From: Streptacidiphilus sp. PB12-B1b
Lineage (GTDB): Bacteria; Actinomycetota; Actinomycetes; Streptomycetales; Streptomycetaceae
DNA length: 64,000 nucleotides
NCBI RefSeq assembly: GCF_014084125.1
Contig: NZ_CP048405.1
Location: 3,348,001-3,412,000 of the forward strand
Reading direction: 5' to 3'
The notes beneath the pieces were generated by a model. That model saw only the letters and a program-made list of their open reading frames with translations, searched no databases and was not told the DNA's origin. Below are positions 47,501 to 55,235 of this stretch, piece by piece. Both the position numbers and the translations under genes were made by a program. Every line of letters starts with the position of its first letter. Positions within the stretch are counted from its first letter, which is position 1.

Positions 47501-48828
47501 AGCGCGAGGAGCAGCAGCTCCAGGGCTTCTACGAGTCGGTGTCCACCGACACCCACGCCCCCGACCCGGTGGCTGCGGCGGCCGACCGGGTACTGAAGGG
47601 CATGATGGGCGGCACCGGCAGCAGTACCGGCCTGACCTCGGGCGGCAGCGACCCGGCGGCGGGGCGCGCGGCCAACAAGTCCGCCGCGCGGCGCAACATC
47701 GTCAACACCTACGTGTGGACCGCGGCCGGCGGCCTGTTCGCCGAGACCACCGCCACCACCGACCAGGTCACCCAGTCCACCGCCGGGGACTACAGCGTCA
47801 GCGGCAGCGCGACCTTCCAGACCGGCTTCGAGGTCGAGATCGGCCCCGTCGGCTTCAAGGCCGGCTTCGAGGCCACCCTGGGCGGCGGCTACAGCGTCAC
47901 GCGCCGCAAGACCAAGGACGCCACCCGCACCTTCAGCCTGGACGTCGTCGCCCAGCCGGGGCACAACCTGCAGAAGTACAACGGCACCGACCCCGTCTTC
48001 GACGCCAACAACCAGCCCGTCCTGGTCCCCGGACGCGTCGACGCCTACCGGTTCATGTCCTTCTACCTGGACACCTCCAGCGACAACTACGAGGACTTCT
48101 ACGGCAAGGTCATCGACCCCCAGTGGATCGAGACCAGCAACGACCCCAACGCCAAGGAACTGGCCAAGGCCCGCCAGAGCGACCGCAAACCCCCCTGCTG
48201 GCGCATCCTGCACCGCGTCACCTTCGTCAGCCGCGTCCAGGACACCACCAGCACCACCGCCTCGCTGGGAAGCGCCCTGGGCGCACTGGGCATCACCAGC
48301 GACTACCAGCTGATGAAGCAACTCGAACCCCACATGGTCGGCGCCACCAGCAACCTGGCCGACCTCACCACCGCCGCCAAGACCCTCATCACCACCCAGT
48401 TCACCACCCTGACCCCCTACACCGACACCATCACCACCCGCCTCGCCGCCTACTACAACATCCCCACCCCGGCACCCACCCCGACCCTCACCCCCGCGCC
48501 GACCCCGGCCCCCGCGCCGGCCCCGGCCCCCGCCGGCACGTTGACCGCCAGCGCCAGCACGCTCGCCCACGGGGCAACCATCACCTTCCAGTACGCCACC
48601 GCCCCGGCCACCGCCAGCACCAAGAACTGGATCGGCATCTACCCCACCGGAGTGACCCCCGGCACCGGGGAGTCCCTCACCTACCAGTACGCCCCCACCA
48701 CCAGCGGCAGCCTGACCTTCACCACCACCGCCGGCAGCCTCGCCAACCCCGGCAACTACGCCGCCTGGTACCTCCTCAACGACGCCTACACCGTCCTGGC
48801 CGGACCCACCCCCTTCACCGTGACCTGA
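41551..48828 (+). CDS. Giant LamG-domain protein (2425 aa) with possible pore-forming-like C-terminal region
   Basis: The start is ATG 41551 with GAGGAGA at 41535-41541. No signal peptide is seen (QDRTLTKVYRDKAYVSTTTV). Order of parts: N-terminal domain (1-340); LamG-like 1 (about 349-510, FEAWVRPTM, EVRLWNRARTAADF); a helical coiled-coil stretch (about 648-730, TAAQNRVTAAQTQLATDQAQ); LamG-like 2 (about 1003-1240, LTVEAWVNPS and FTIEVWARRL); LamG-like 3 (about 1308-1495, LTLEAFVRLD, EARIWNVARD); and DELRVWRTC (1581). Then come two long Ser/Thr-rich alternating beta regions (about 1771-1851 and 2067-2130) resembling aerolysin-type insertion hairpins, a Pro-Thr-Ala linker (2306-2329), and a final beta domain (NWIGIYPTG ... 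YYLLNDAYTVLAGP-like). Binding to glycans or proteins via LamG is likely. The toxin idea is inference. Confidence 0.8.
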   Translation: MQDRTLTKVYRDKAYVSTTTVRHGGTTVAFAMDNQQRIYYSVLDLESAQDVRGPLDAAYWNADPGLLAFPSEIVDPGSPAPVAMVMPTVKKGSRVETAPEKLFAGESDPFLSSTARLTAAAPIQVVSDGRYILVFRQSIGADDPNAVFQTSGTALSGDPARTDYTMTTGPNPAKIAPVDASLLVDRFVLVGSVLKPVVEVRYQRSRSKFAPAAEGTDTLGTRDMDGKLFYEPTSKLSFVRRVQDGGFAVLLLPTAVDGVSRWQLFVNNTAKGQIDSFSCEQGKDGLFNIAGTQLYTSPDPRFASSVLEREPGIDPNTRLPLVPVPASTDRAGTALRFSAGPPCVLKLVNINMAAGTGACTFEAWVRPTMPSGTIAATYDESRADGFHLGVNASGRLWIGQGSGGWSVTGSQALTMGVYTHVAAVFDQLTVTLFVNGVSVGTGAVPVAVGPSCVDYLGSRSVAGQVVEQFVGDIDEVRLWNRARTAADFADRGRRLVGIEPGLVTYYRFDEGAGGLTANQCDNASPAMLNGPVWVASDAPAGDGPGLSRDVFTFGPSTAVRQAAGPLAATLYFQQEPAPTGYGAAPTQEKRQARVLLACATTGPAPTGGSADRRYVATVDFALTRDGRLAMVPTLVPLAEVGKPAPTQNLDTITAAQNRVTAAQTQLATDQAQADLLQPTLNYIADIARFSFRDQQRALLVRTVPPLRLAADRLGFDQAQLAAAQQALATLTGGMQGGSEVVLAMPKVSTDREGLSVYASLLTFAWTTDAPSLLESSTGDVVLYFRGGNGQFFSAYYAADVSRATRTIAVGTGQLTLLARDSAATLADFALSVADGATADLCQVSVTAGAVTETFPGVPRQATAFAQVLNGVRPPGTVLGTVGSAQGQIIELAAALTQPLAAGAAISVGGLVRTVAAAVSAGANKITVTANGDLSGTVGQQLRTALYDYATATCTTVGAVLDRGSQIVGVNLLNPSAPVPNGAAADGAGPLVPRWHGNSPGRALSFDGKAQYLTLPQAGWPKVTSPADLTVEAWVNPSMTSSRSRIWHAAVPGAPYTLALEPGAPTSAFALDGSSWVDCGSGIALAGQSFTIEVWARRLNGGRQDTLFGHGGLTMTDPNLYLGFNQANQMLFGWSGDDLATPSLAVDLGWHCWSASFDVSTGIRTLYCDGIQVAQGQANAPYSGAGRTMLGVAGWGGGWAADAIVDEYRLWGRVRTPDEIAAFVNRQLSGQEPGLLGYWSFPGASTVDRSGNGHDGIMVGKPILTQTAQRGFSLAAGVGTQFFRSQEAFPAGDWSHVAMAFRQDWAMAMDGDGYLDAGGPDGLDLVDDLTLEAFVRLDTLGTVHGLIGKGAIGSGTAASAVPYSFYVESDGQLAFTFESGAGGRGQQQVFRSGSVVKAGVFTKVAVTRKSGEDKSGTVGIRFYINGQVVGGDPQTYGGPKPVGNDANCEIGRYRISTSALGLRGTLAEARIWNVARDKGQIGAPVTAKSQGLVAWWGFHESAGATTADGCDSYPAQVRGPLRVRTPDPAGNSLTFYHSGNPSIAVLDTVIDDLTVMGPNQVTAAARTDAYGQPTEVLTGALDELRVWRTCRTQEQLLDNMFTRLRGERGDLMAYYPFDNASTVPGATVTDAGLQGCDLTPSATAPGIVLSTAPISDDTAEVRSALTGTLTPFSALVTGTPSASEYADLQRDAHGKTIGVMKRSYTSLRGTSWVLTTGFKVGDLTTTWVGQAQFNPQLVGYLEGAPPVPSENLIAGTADDYSGASTVGFVQANTVANTISSDSKTSVDASAKATFEGSVGDDTFVVAAPLGAGTAKPLSSLKASAGGTVEMKYSNSWSNDTQVSQGATTTRTSSVTLAGHWEPTDPTAQLNPTAGRRWAPANTGFAIVQSDTADQYALRLAHSGVLVAYRMVPNPDIPRDWNVIAFPINPRYTKQGTLDGLVGYSAQGTAATLQPFADPSFPNAGDGGAYSYYRPREAYAIKRRIQREEQQLQGFYESVSTDTHAPDPVAAAADRVLKGMMGGTGSSTGLTSGGSDPAAGRAANKSAARRNIVNTYVWTAAGGLFAETTATTDQVTQSTAGDYSVSGSATFQTGFEVEIGPVGFKAGFEATLGGGYSVTRRKTKDATRTFSLDVVAQPGHNLQKYNGTDPVFDANNQPVLVPGRVDAYRFMSFYLDTSSDNYEDFYGKVIDPQWIETSNDPNAKELAKARQSDRKPPCWRILHRVTFVSRVQDTTSTTASLGSALGALGITSDYQLMKQLEPHMVGATSNLADLTTAAKTLITTQFTTLTPYTDTITTRLAAYYNIPTPAPTPTLTPAPTPAPAPAPAPAGTLTASASTLAHGATITFQYATAPATASTKNWIGIYPTGVTPGTGESLTYQYAPTTSGSLTFTTTAGSLANPGNYAAWYLLNDAYTVLAGPTPFTVT

Positions 48829-49145
48829 CCACCACCCGCACCACCGCCCACGCCCCACCGCAAGCCCCCCAACGGAACAACGAGGCGGCGGCGTGGGCGG
48901 GGCGGTGCTCCGTACAGCGACCCGGCCATAGTGCCCGTTTCTCAACCTGATATCTGGATCTTCGAATGGGTCTACGGTGGTGGTGTGTCCGGGTCTGGCG
49001 GGCACCTGCTGACGGGCCGTCTCATCCGCCATCGCCTTGAACGCCACGTCGGGGCGCCGCAGCAGTCCGGTGGTCACGGTGGCCGCGCCGCGAGATCGTC
49101 GACGGGATCCGCTACCTGGTCGATAACGGCATAAAGTGGCGCGCT

Positions 49146-49838
49146 ATGCCTGCGGATTTTCCGCCCTGGGGCACGATTTACGGGTTCATGGCCAGGTGGG
49201 CGGCCACCGAGGTGATGGGGCTGATCCGCGACCACCTGCGCCGCGAGGTCCGCCTTGCCTCGGGCAGGAACCCCAAAGCGGCGGCGGCCATCATCGACTC
49301 CCAGAGCATCAAGGGCGCCGAGACCGTCTCCAAAACCACACGCGGGTTCGATGCGGCGAAGAAAATATCGGGCAGGAAGCGGCACCTGGTGGTCGACACC
49401 CGGGGCCTGATGCTGCTGGTCATGGTGACTCCGGCCTCGATGACCGACAGGGACGCGGCCAAGGAGGTCCTGTTCCGATTGAGGATCATGCACCCGGAGA
49501 TCGCGATCGTCTGGGCCGACTCCGCCTACGCCGGGCAGCTCGTCACCTGGGCCAGGACCTACCTGAACCTCACCATCAAGACCGTCAAACGCCCACCCGG
49601 GGCGAAGGGCTTCGTCATCCTGCCGCGCCGGTGGGTGGTCGAGCGTTCGATCTCGTGGATGATGCGGGCCCGCCGGCATTGCCGCGACTACGAGAGGCGC
49701 CCGGAGATCAGCGAGAGTCTGATCATCTGGGCGGCCGTGACCCTCATGACCCGCCGCCTCACCCGCACACCCGCCAGTAAGAAACCAACCGCGCAGCCGG
49801 GCCCCGCCCTGTTCCAGCCCGCGCCGATCGCCGCTTGA
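49146..49838 (+). CDS. IS5-family transposase, N-terminally truncated
   Basis: 230 residues from ATG 49146. In-frame homologous sequence extends upstream to about 49083 (PRREIVDGIRYLVDNGIKWR), but a stop at 49038-49040 cuts the true N-terminus. The DDE triad is present: Asp in AAIIDSQSIKGAE, Asp in VWADSAYAGQ, Glu in VVERSISWMMRARRHCRDYE. The RHLVVDTRGLML block is typical of IS5-group enzymes. Terminal inverted repeats were not located. Probably immobile without the N-terminal DNA-binding part. Confidence 0.85.
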   Translation: MPADFPPWGTIYGFMARWAATEVMGLIRDHLRREVRLASGRNPKAAAAIIDSQSIKGAETVSKTTRGFDAAKKISGRKRHLVVDTRGLMLLVMVTPASMTDRDAAKEVLFRLRIMHPEIAIVWADSAYAGQLVTWARTYLNLTIKTVKRPPGAKGFVILPRRWVVERSISWMMRARRHCRDYERRPEISESLIIWAAVTLMTRRLTRTPASKKPTAQPGPALFQPAPIAA

Positions 49839-49889
49839 GCGAGCCCACTGACCTGCCGCCCCGGGGGCACCCCCGCTGCTGGCAGCGGC

Positions 49890-49917
49890 GGGGCAGCCGC
49901 CGACCAGCGGCTGCCCC
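49890..49917 (+). terminator. Hairpin after the IS5 transposase
   Basis: GGGGCAGCCGC-CGACCA-GCGGCTGCCCC, a perfect 11-bp stem about 50 bases beyond the transposase stop. Confidence 0.7.
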
Positions 49918-50409
49918 GTCTGGGTACTCCTCACGGCCCCTGGCAGCACCGGCGATGATCCGACGGTGTCGACAGCCAGCGGCCATGGGCCCTGCTTCCG
50001 CGCGGCCGGGCCCTCGACTTCGAGGACGTCCTGGGCGACCCTGGCAGCAACGCCGCCGGAAGAGGGCGGCCCGCACCGGACGCCTTCCGGTACGGACCGC
50101 CCTGCCGCCGATACCCCCCAGTTCGGCGGCATCGCGCAGCACCGGTGGAGAACCCAATTCCGCACCGGCGCCCCGCGGCCCCACGCTTCCCCAGCACTCA
50201 AGGACGTGTGCACGGGGGTGATGCGACCGGCGGTACGCGAGGGTGGCGTGGTGCTGCCTTCCCCTGCCGAGCCGGTGCATTTTCCCACGTCAAGCGCACA
50301 CGGCCGGGGTCTGGGGCAGCTCCGCCAGCATAGGACGCAGGCACACTTCTGGATAGACCACCCACGAGACCGAGGTGCGGGAAGGCGCCCTGGCTCCGCC
50401 GCACGGGGG
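49918..50409. other. About 490 bp with no recognisable gene
   Basis: Open frames are present on both strands but none has protein-like motifs, a ribosome site or a plausible start. It separates the IS5 transposase from the minus-strand NTF2-like gene. Confidence 0.45.
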
Positions 50410-50826
50410 CTACTTGGGGCCGGCGGGGGTGAGGTAGGTGTCGGTGGCGCTCTGGTCGCCGGTGTACTGGCGGATCTCGCTGATCTTCCCGTCGGTGAAG
50501 GTGATGGCGTTCATCCCGCGGGTGTCGAAGGTCGCCGGGGAGCCGGTGGTGCGGTGGGCCTGGATGTGCAGCTCGACCAGGACCTGGTTGCCGGCGGCGG
50601 CGATGTTCTCGACGTCGAAGGTGACGTGGTCGGTCTGCTTGCGCACGTTGCGGTAGAAGTCCAGGACGCCCTGCTTGCCGGTGTGCTTGCGGGCGTGCGG
50701 GTGCTGGCCGGGCACGTGGACGCTGGCCTGCTCGTGCAGGAACTCTGCCTCGATGTGGGTGAGGTCGCCCTTGTTGAGGGCGGCGAACAGGTCCTGGACC
50801 GTCGAGATGTTGGACTGCTCGGACAT
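50410..50826 (-). CDS. NTF2-like / SnoaL-type protein
   Basis: 138 residues from ATG 50826, chosen for AGGAGG 7 bases upstream. The cone-shaped NTF2-like fold is indicated by VQDLFAALNKGDLTHIEAEF, GKQGVLDFYRNVRKQTD, NQVLVELHIQAHRTTG, and the final GMNAITFTDGKISEIRQY. Such proteins include polyketide cyclases, limonene-epoxide hydrolases and many ligand-binding ketosteroid-isomerase-like proteins. There is no polyketide cluster nearby, so no specific reaction is assigned. Confidence 0.88.
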   Translation of the reverse strand: MSEQSNISTVQDLFAALNKGDLTHIEAEFLHEQASVHVPGQHPHARKHTGKQGVLDFYRNVRKQTDHVTFDVENIAAAGNQVLVELHIQAHRTTGSPATFDTRGMNAITFTDGKISEIRQYTGDQSATDTYLTPAGPK

Positions 50827-51101
50827 GAAGTCCTCCTGTGGCGCAGTTTCCGTGCCCGACGGCGGGGTCTGGGCCCATATGGCACGCGGCGGGGCATCCG
50901 AAGCTCGCGAGCCGATCACTCAGGCGAATCATTCGGACACCTTGGGTTACAGGGCCATCCTGTTCCCCCGCCCACCGGAATACAAGGGCCGACTCCCCCC
51001 TGGTCCGGGCGGCGGACACGACAGCACGCGGCCATCGTCTCCGCACACCGGCCCGCACCACGCGGCGAAGGGGGCCCACTCGCACGATGCCTGCCGGAAA
51101 A

Positions 51102-51131
51102 CGAGGTTGACCTGTCGTCAGGTCAACCTCG
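51102..51131 (-). terminator. Perfect 13-bp hairpin between STAS and NTF2-like genes
   Basis: CGAGGTTGACCTG-TCGT-CAGGTCAACCTCG. It lies about 117 bases beyond the STAS-gene stop on the minus strand. Termination is the simplest role. The AGGTTGACCT/AGGTCAACCT arms could also be a protein-binding dyad. Confidence 0.6.
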
Positions 51132-51247
51132 GCCAACGGAATGGGTGAGCCTGAACCCGACCCTCACCCACGAAGCCGCCCCTCCTTCAATGACGTCACA
51201 CGGTCAACGGCCCGCCAGTACACGGCCGGGTGCGTTCCCCACAGGCT

Positions 51248-51685
51248 TCACGCCCCGGGGTTGCGCTGCCGTGGTATCGGCTGCCGTTCGCCGGGAGCCG
51301 GATCGGGCATGCGCACCCGTCGCGGAGCCGGGCAGGTCCGGCCCGCCAGTGCGTCGGCGACGGTGGCATGGCAGGGGAAGCGGACGTCCAGGCGGGTCGC
51401 CGCCAGCAACGTGCCGATCCGGGGCACGGTATAGACAAGGCGCAACCACCCGCCCTCGCGGTCCGCCCGGCCATGGGCGGTGCACAGGATCCGCAGCACC
51501 GAGGCGTCCATGAAGGTGACCGCGCTCAGATCCACGACCAGGCGCTGCGCGCCCTCGCGGCTGCCCCACCCGTTCAGGTCGAACCTCAGCACCGCCGTGG
51601 TCGCCGCATTGAGTTCACCGCACGGGGCGATCACGCGGTACCTGTGCTCGGCGGCACCCGGATCCTTGTCGATATCGGCGCCCAT
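51248..51685 (-). CDS. STAS-domain anti-sigma factor antagonist
   Basis: 145 residues. The STAS fold is shown by the opening strand VIAPCGELNAATTAVLRFDL, then RLVVDLSAVTFMDASVLRIL, where the Ser in MDAS is the usual kinase-phosphorylated residue, and GGWLRLVYTVPRIGTLL. The Arg/Pro-rich C-terminal tail is probably disordered. SpoIIAA-like proteins bind anti-sigma kinases (RsbW/SpoIIAB type) and free a sigma factor under stress. No anti-sigma gene lies next to it. The start is ATG 51685 with GAGGGAG upstream. Confidence 0.88.
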   Translation of the reverse strand: MGADIDKDPGAAEHRYRVIAPCGELNAATTAVLRFDLNGWGSREGAQRLVVDLSAVTFMDASVLRILCTAHGRADREGGWLRLVYTVPRIGTLLAATRLDVRFPCHATVADALAGRTCPAPRRVRMPDPAPGERQPIPRQRNPGA

Positions 51686-52582
51686 GAGACCAACTCCCTC
51701 TGCTTGACCTGCACGTGTAACGCGGTGACAGGCGAAGCCGGGGTCCGGGGCGACGCAGGCCCGAGCATAGGGGGAGTGAGGGGGCGCACACTGAGCGTGA
51801 CGTGATCAATGCCGGAATGCCACCACCCCCACCACGGCTGAACGGCACTGCACACCGGCTACGCCATTTGATACCGCATTCAGTCCACTTCGCTTCAAGC
51901 CCCCGCAGGACCCCTCCACGCACACCAGGAGGCCCTGCTGGTGGAGACAGCCCGGCTCGAGGATCAAAAACAGGCACATACGGAACACCAGCCTCGCGTC
52001 GGCATCCTGCCGACCGCCGCAGAACCGCCCCGCCGCGCCCAGCATCCAGCCGTCCTCAACCCCGGTCGTGTGGGGCACCGAGACCTCCATGACCGCCGAG
52101 GCGGCACCCCCGAGCAGCGCGCCGATACGCCGTAGACGGACGGAAGACCTCGGCTGAAGGCGCCCGCACCATGCTGAACCGCCCACGGCGAACCGAACCA
52201 TGAACATCGCAGGTACCGAACTCGTCGACGTTGAGTCCGTCACCGCGCGGGCATCCCCCCGTACCCATCAGCAAACTCCCTTTCATACGGGACCGGCGGT
52301 GAACGGCCGGACTCCAGAAGCGTTCCTGGACAGGGAGCTTGACCTGACCAGCAAGGCGGAGCCGAGATGCCTCGATTCGTGCCTCCCGAGCGATTTGAGC
52401 GAGTGCCGCCTGGGTCATGAGCCGCAGTGTTGAAGTAGGTATCGCATCGTCAATCCGTCGATCCAACAGATCACGGGAGGGCAAAATTTCAACGCCGCCT
52501 GAGACACTGGAGCCTGCATGGCAAGGACAGCCCCGCAGAGGTCGATTCCCCGTCAGCTGAGACAGCAGGGGGCCTGAGACAT
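51686..52582. other. About 900 bp without a supported gene
   Basis: It contains the STAS promoter on its left side and lower-GC, irregular sequence around 52400-52560. Candidate frames on the minus strand (51806-52243 and the 3' part of the frame ending at 52056) lack family motifs and look like decayed sequence. Confidence 0.4.
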
Positions 52583-52814
52583 GCGAACTGTTCATAACGG
52601 CGGTCACGGCCAGCATCACGGCCATGACCAGGTGATAGACAGCTACATGAGCGAGCAGGGCCCGCCACGATTCAGCAGTGGTCGGGCCCTCGACTCCGGG
52701 TTCAGGACGGCCCTTGGCCGCCGCCCACTGATCCGTCTGCCAGCAATGGTCAGCCCAGACATGGGACGCGAAGAGCACCGCGAACACCGCGGCGAACACC
52801 GCCGCCGGCATCAC
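52583..52814 (-). pseudogene. N-terminal remnant of a DUF3307-like membrane protein
   Basis: The minus strand encodes AAVFAAVFAVLFASHVWADH, CWQTDQWAAAKGRPE and LLAHVAVYHLVMAVMLAVTA. These are the first helix, the conserved DHxxQTD segment and the next helix of the DUF3307-like family. Beyond about 52583 the frame loses all similarity. It overlaps the stop of the upstream minus-strand frame, an operon-like link. It is the third relic of this family in the window. Confidence 0.5.
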
Positions 52815-53209
52815 GCCGTCACCGTCAAGAGTGAATCCCGACGCACAGCACTGACGCTGGCAGATCGAGACACGCTCACGGGGCCGCGCTTGGCCAACGG
52901 CGTTCGGGGCCCCAGCGGGAGCGAGACACCAAAGAAGGCGGACACGGCCTTCGCGGCGTTAACCCAGTGGTCTCCGACCGCCGCCGCGGCCCGCAGTACC
53001 GCGTAGGCGGCGGCGAACCGGGCAGCCGGGAGCCAAGCGTCTCTACGGTGCAGCACCCGCGAGCTGTCCAGTGCATGCCGCGGTGAGGAAACCCACTGTG
53101 CGTGGGGGATCCCGGGCATCGCGCCCCGCGGGCGGCATGCCGGATCCTGAGACAGGGAGAGGCCGCGTAGATGACCTCCCCGCGACCTCTCCATCGGCAG
53201 CGTAGACAC
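52811..53209 (-). CDS. Hypothetical protein (possible mobile-element gene)
   Basis: 132 residues if started at 53209. The part that looks coding is WLPAARFAAAYAVLRAAAAV, GDHWVNAAKAVSAFFGVS and LPLGPRTPLAKRGPVSVSRS. The stop overlaps the start of the DUF3307-like remnant, suggesting the two were neighbours in an integrative element. No known domain. The start is uncertain, because the first 60 residues look less protein-like. Confidence 0.35.
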   Translation of the reverse strand: MSTLPMERSRGGHLRGLSLSQDPACRPRGAMPGIPHAQWVSSPRHALDSSRVLHRRDAWLPAARFAAAYAVLRAAAAVGDHWVNAAKAVSAFFGVSLPLGPRTPLAKRGPVSVSRSASVSAVRRDSLLTVTA

Positions 53210-53305
53210 CAGCGGCTCTCAGCCAACGGCCTGTCCGCGGTACGAGCCGGTAACCCCGGCGAACCCCGCAGTCCCCCTGGCATGCCCGCGTTCAGAGGCA
53301 CTGCC

Positions 53306-53548
53306 CTACTCGACGAAACGGACCTCCCAGCCGAAGCCGCTCAGTCCCTCCACAGACGCCACTCGCCGCACGCCAAGCACCCTGCACTTGTCGTGGGCGT
53401 ACTTGGCCCCAAACCTTTGCAGACGCTGGGCATCGTCGAGATCTTCCATCGACAGCGGCGCACCGACCACCACGTCTTCGTGCACGGTCGTTCCGAGCAC
53501 AGCCTGGTATGAACATGTGCGGCATTCGTGAGTCGCGGGAAGGGTCAT
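53306..53548 (-). CDS. Small Cys-containing hypothetical protein
   Basis: 80 residues: TLPATHECRTCSYQAV with a CxxC pair near the N-terminus, an acidic middle (GAPLSMEDLDDAQRLQRF), one further Cys (HDKCRVLGV) and a beta-like end (SGFGWEVRFVE). Balanced composition and absence of shadow-type Arg/Pro runs suggest a real gene. The ATG at 53548 has only a weak GGTGG upstream. A single zinc site or redox role is possible but not shown. Confidence 0.5.
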   Translation of the reverse strand: MTLPATHECRTCSYQAVLGTTVHEDVVVGAPLSMEDLDDAQRLQRFGAKYAHDKCRVLGVRRVASVEGLSGFGWEVRFVE

Positions 53549-54029
53549 GCCACCAGTGTGCGCCCCGCGCGTGGCTCCTGCTCAGGCAGCACCCGACCGC
53601 AGATGCACAGTCACACCAGGCTCTCGATGTGCGGCAGTGCGCCTCGGCGACTGCATCGAGTGCGGCGCGCCGGGGAAATCCTCGGTGACCAGGACGTCGA
53701 CCAGTCGGCGCAGGCCTGCTGGTCGTTCCAGGGCCCATATCAACCCCCTCCTGGCCACCACGGACACCGACGCGCGGGCCCTCGCATGCCGCGCAAAGCG
53801 CCTGACGCGGCACCGCGGCAGACCGTTTGCGCCGACCGGGGCTGCCCCGAGGTGCCGCCCGAGCCGCAAGCGGGGCAGGAGGGGCGCAGACACTGCCTGA
53901 TTTCGGTATGAGCCTTGTCCGGCTGTCGAGCTGTGGCATAGCATCCGCTCGCTTGCGTGTACATCGTCACTACCGCCCTGCGCTGCTCCCGCGGCGCCAG
54001 GGCGCTACCCGCCTCTCCAGGAGGAAGAC
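53549..54029. other. About 480 bp, probable decayed sequence and promoter
   Basis: Minus-strand frames show protein-like fragments (CPACGSGGTSGQPRSAQTVC in one frame, VVARRGLIWALERPAGLRRL in another) that suggest an old broken gene. The right end carries the promoter and AGGAGG site of the secreted protein at 54030. Confidence 0.35.
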
Positions 54030-54530
54030 ATGGCACCCACGCTCCGCCGCCGCAGCCTCACCGTCGCCGTTGTCACCGTCGGCGCAGCGGCCCTGATGGC
54101 CGCCGCGCCCGCCTACGCGGCGGGCGTCGTTGACCCCGCGCCGATCGGCCCCGGCCAGTACTTCACCGGCCTGGTCGACAACGTGAGCAGCCAAGCCGTC
54201 ATCAAGGTGGTCTGCCCGGGACCGGTCGTGCCCGGCGAGACCGGCCACCCCTTGGCCGGACAGACCGTGGAGGCGCTGCCCGCCGCGGCAAGCAGCGCCT
54301 CCACCGCCGGTTACACCGGAAGCGCCGCCGACCGGATCAACGTGGACTTCGGCGCGACGTCGACGACGGCCCCGGTGACACTGACACACTGGGCCGTCCA
54401 GGCCGCGATTCCCACGTCCCTGCTGCTGCCGTGCTCCGGAAGCGGGACTGTCGTCTTCGTCCCCGCCCCCGCCAGCCCCACTGCCCAGGCGGCGACCGTC
54501 GTCGTCGACTACGCGAACATCGCCGACTGA
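54030..54530 (+). CDS. Small secreted protein, function unknown
   Basis: 166 residues with a clear Sec signal peptide (TLRRRSLTVAVVTVGAAALM, AYA|A). The mature chain is rich in Val, Thr, Ala and Pro and has two Cys (VCPGPVVPG and LPCSGSG), which probably form a disulfide in an immunoglobulin-like beta domain. The start is ATG 54030 with CAGGAGGAAG upstream. No enzyme motif. Monocistronic, in a region of decayed genes. Confidence 0.8.
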   Translation: MAPTLRRRSLTVAVVTVGAAALMAAAPAYAAGVVDPAPIGPGQYFTGLVDNVSSQAVIKVVCPGPVVPGETGHPLAGQTVEALPAAASSASTAGYTGSAADRINVDFGATSTTAPVTLTHWAVQAAIPTSLLLPCSGSGTVVFVPAPASPTAQAATVVVDYANIAD

Positions 54531-54601
54531 GGGTAAGGGGTCCCGTAGCGATCTCTAGGTGCCTGTCCTCGATCCTCGACTGTCGCTCTTGAGATCACGT
54601 G

Positions 54602-54860
54602 ATGACTACTGCAGCCTTCATTGCCGAAGGGCCCCGAGTAGCAGCTCGACGCGTCTGTCGACAGGACTATGAGGAGCTCAGAACAACATCGTCCGGGGCA
54701 CGATCCAGAGCGGCACCTCGGGCTATACCGCCTATACCTCCACTACCGGCCGCGGCTGTATCACCGAAGGCCTTTCGGCTGGTCGTGGGCTTCGCTTTCG
54801 AGGTGCTTGGGCTGCACTGGCTGGAAGCCAATGTCCAGCCCCGCGAACACGCGGCTGGGC
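54602..54860 (+). pseudogene. GNAT acetyltransferase (RimJ/RimL-like) remnant
   Basis: ATG 54602 begins EGPRVAARRVCRQDYEELRT, the N-terminal strand of RimJ-type acetyltransferases. A different frame shows NNIVRGTIQSG and TSTTGRGCITEGL. A third gives AFRLVVGFAFEVLGLHWLEA and NVQP, the acetyl-CoA-binding helix region. Internal deletion and frameshifts separate them. The 3' end is replaced by the transposase remnant. Confidence 0.6.
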
Positions 54861-54915
54861 CATCACTGTGGAGGCAGCCAATCGGTGACCTGCCACGTCA
54901 CCCGGCCTGGCCGTC

Positions 54916-55170
54916 GTGATCCGCGGACACTGGGGAGTGGAGAACTCCTCGCACCACATCAGAGATGTCACCTTCGCCGAGAACGCCTCCACCGTCCACA
55001 CTGGAACTGCACCCCGCGCCATGGCGACCTTCTGCAACCTCGCCATCGGCATACTGAAAATCCTCGGAGCCGACAACATCGCCAAGACCACCCGGGCGAT
55101 CCGCGACAACCCCGAAAGAGCACTCCCAGTCCTGGGCATCACCAACACTCCGGAGAACTGCGGAACTTGA
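54916..55170 (+). mobile_element. ISAs1-family transposase C-terminal remnant
   Basis: The frame IRGHWGVENSSHHIRDVTFA, then EDAS-like ENAS, TGTAPRAMATFCNLAIG and NIAKTTRAIRDNPERAL, is the conserved C-terminal end of ISAs1 DDE transposases (with the WGVEN catalytic-Glu block). Everything before it is missing. It follows directly on the broken GNAT gene. Confidence 0.75.
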
Positions 55171-55235
55171 TCAAGCGCTGATCGGGGTCCGGGCCACCCA
55201 ATCCTCGTGTAGGCCTGGAGGAGGCGTGCCTCTGA

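Noticed and set aside
45622..49077. An 1151-residue minus-strand open frame opposite the giant LamG gene
   Set aside because: Its product is Gly/Val/Arg-rich low-complexity without motifs, exactly what the reverse strand of a GC-rich gene gives. The plus strand has clear LamG motifs.
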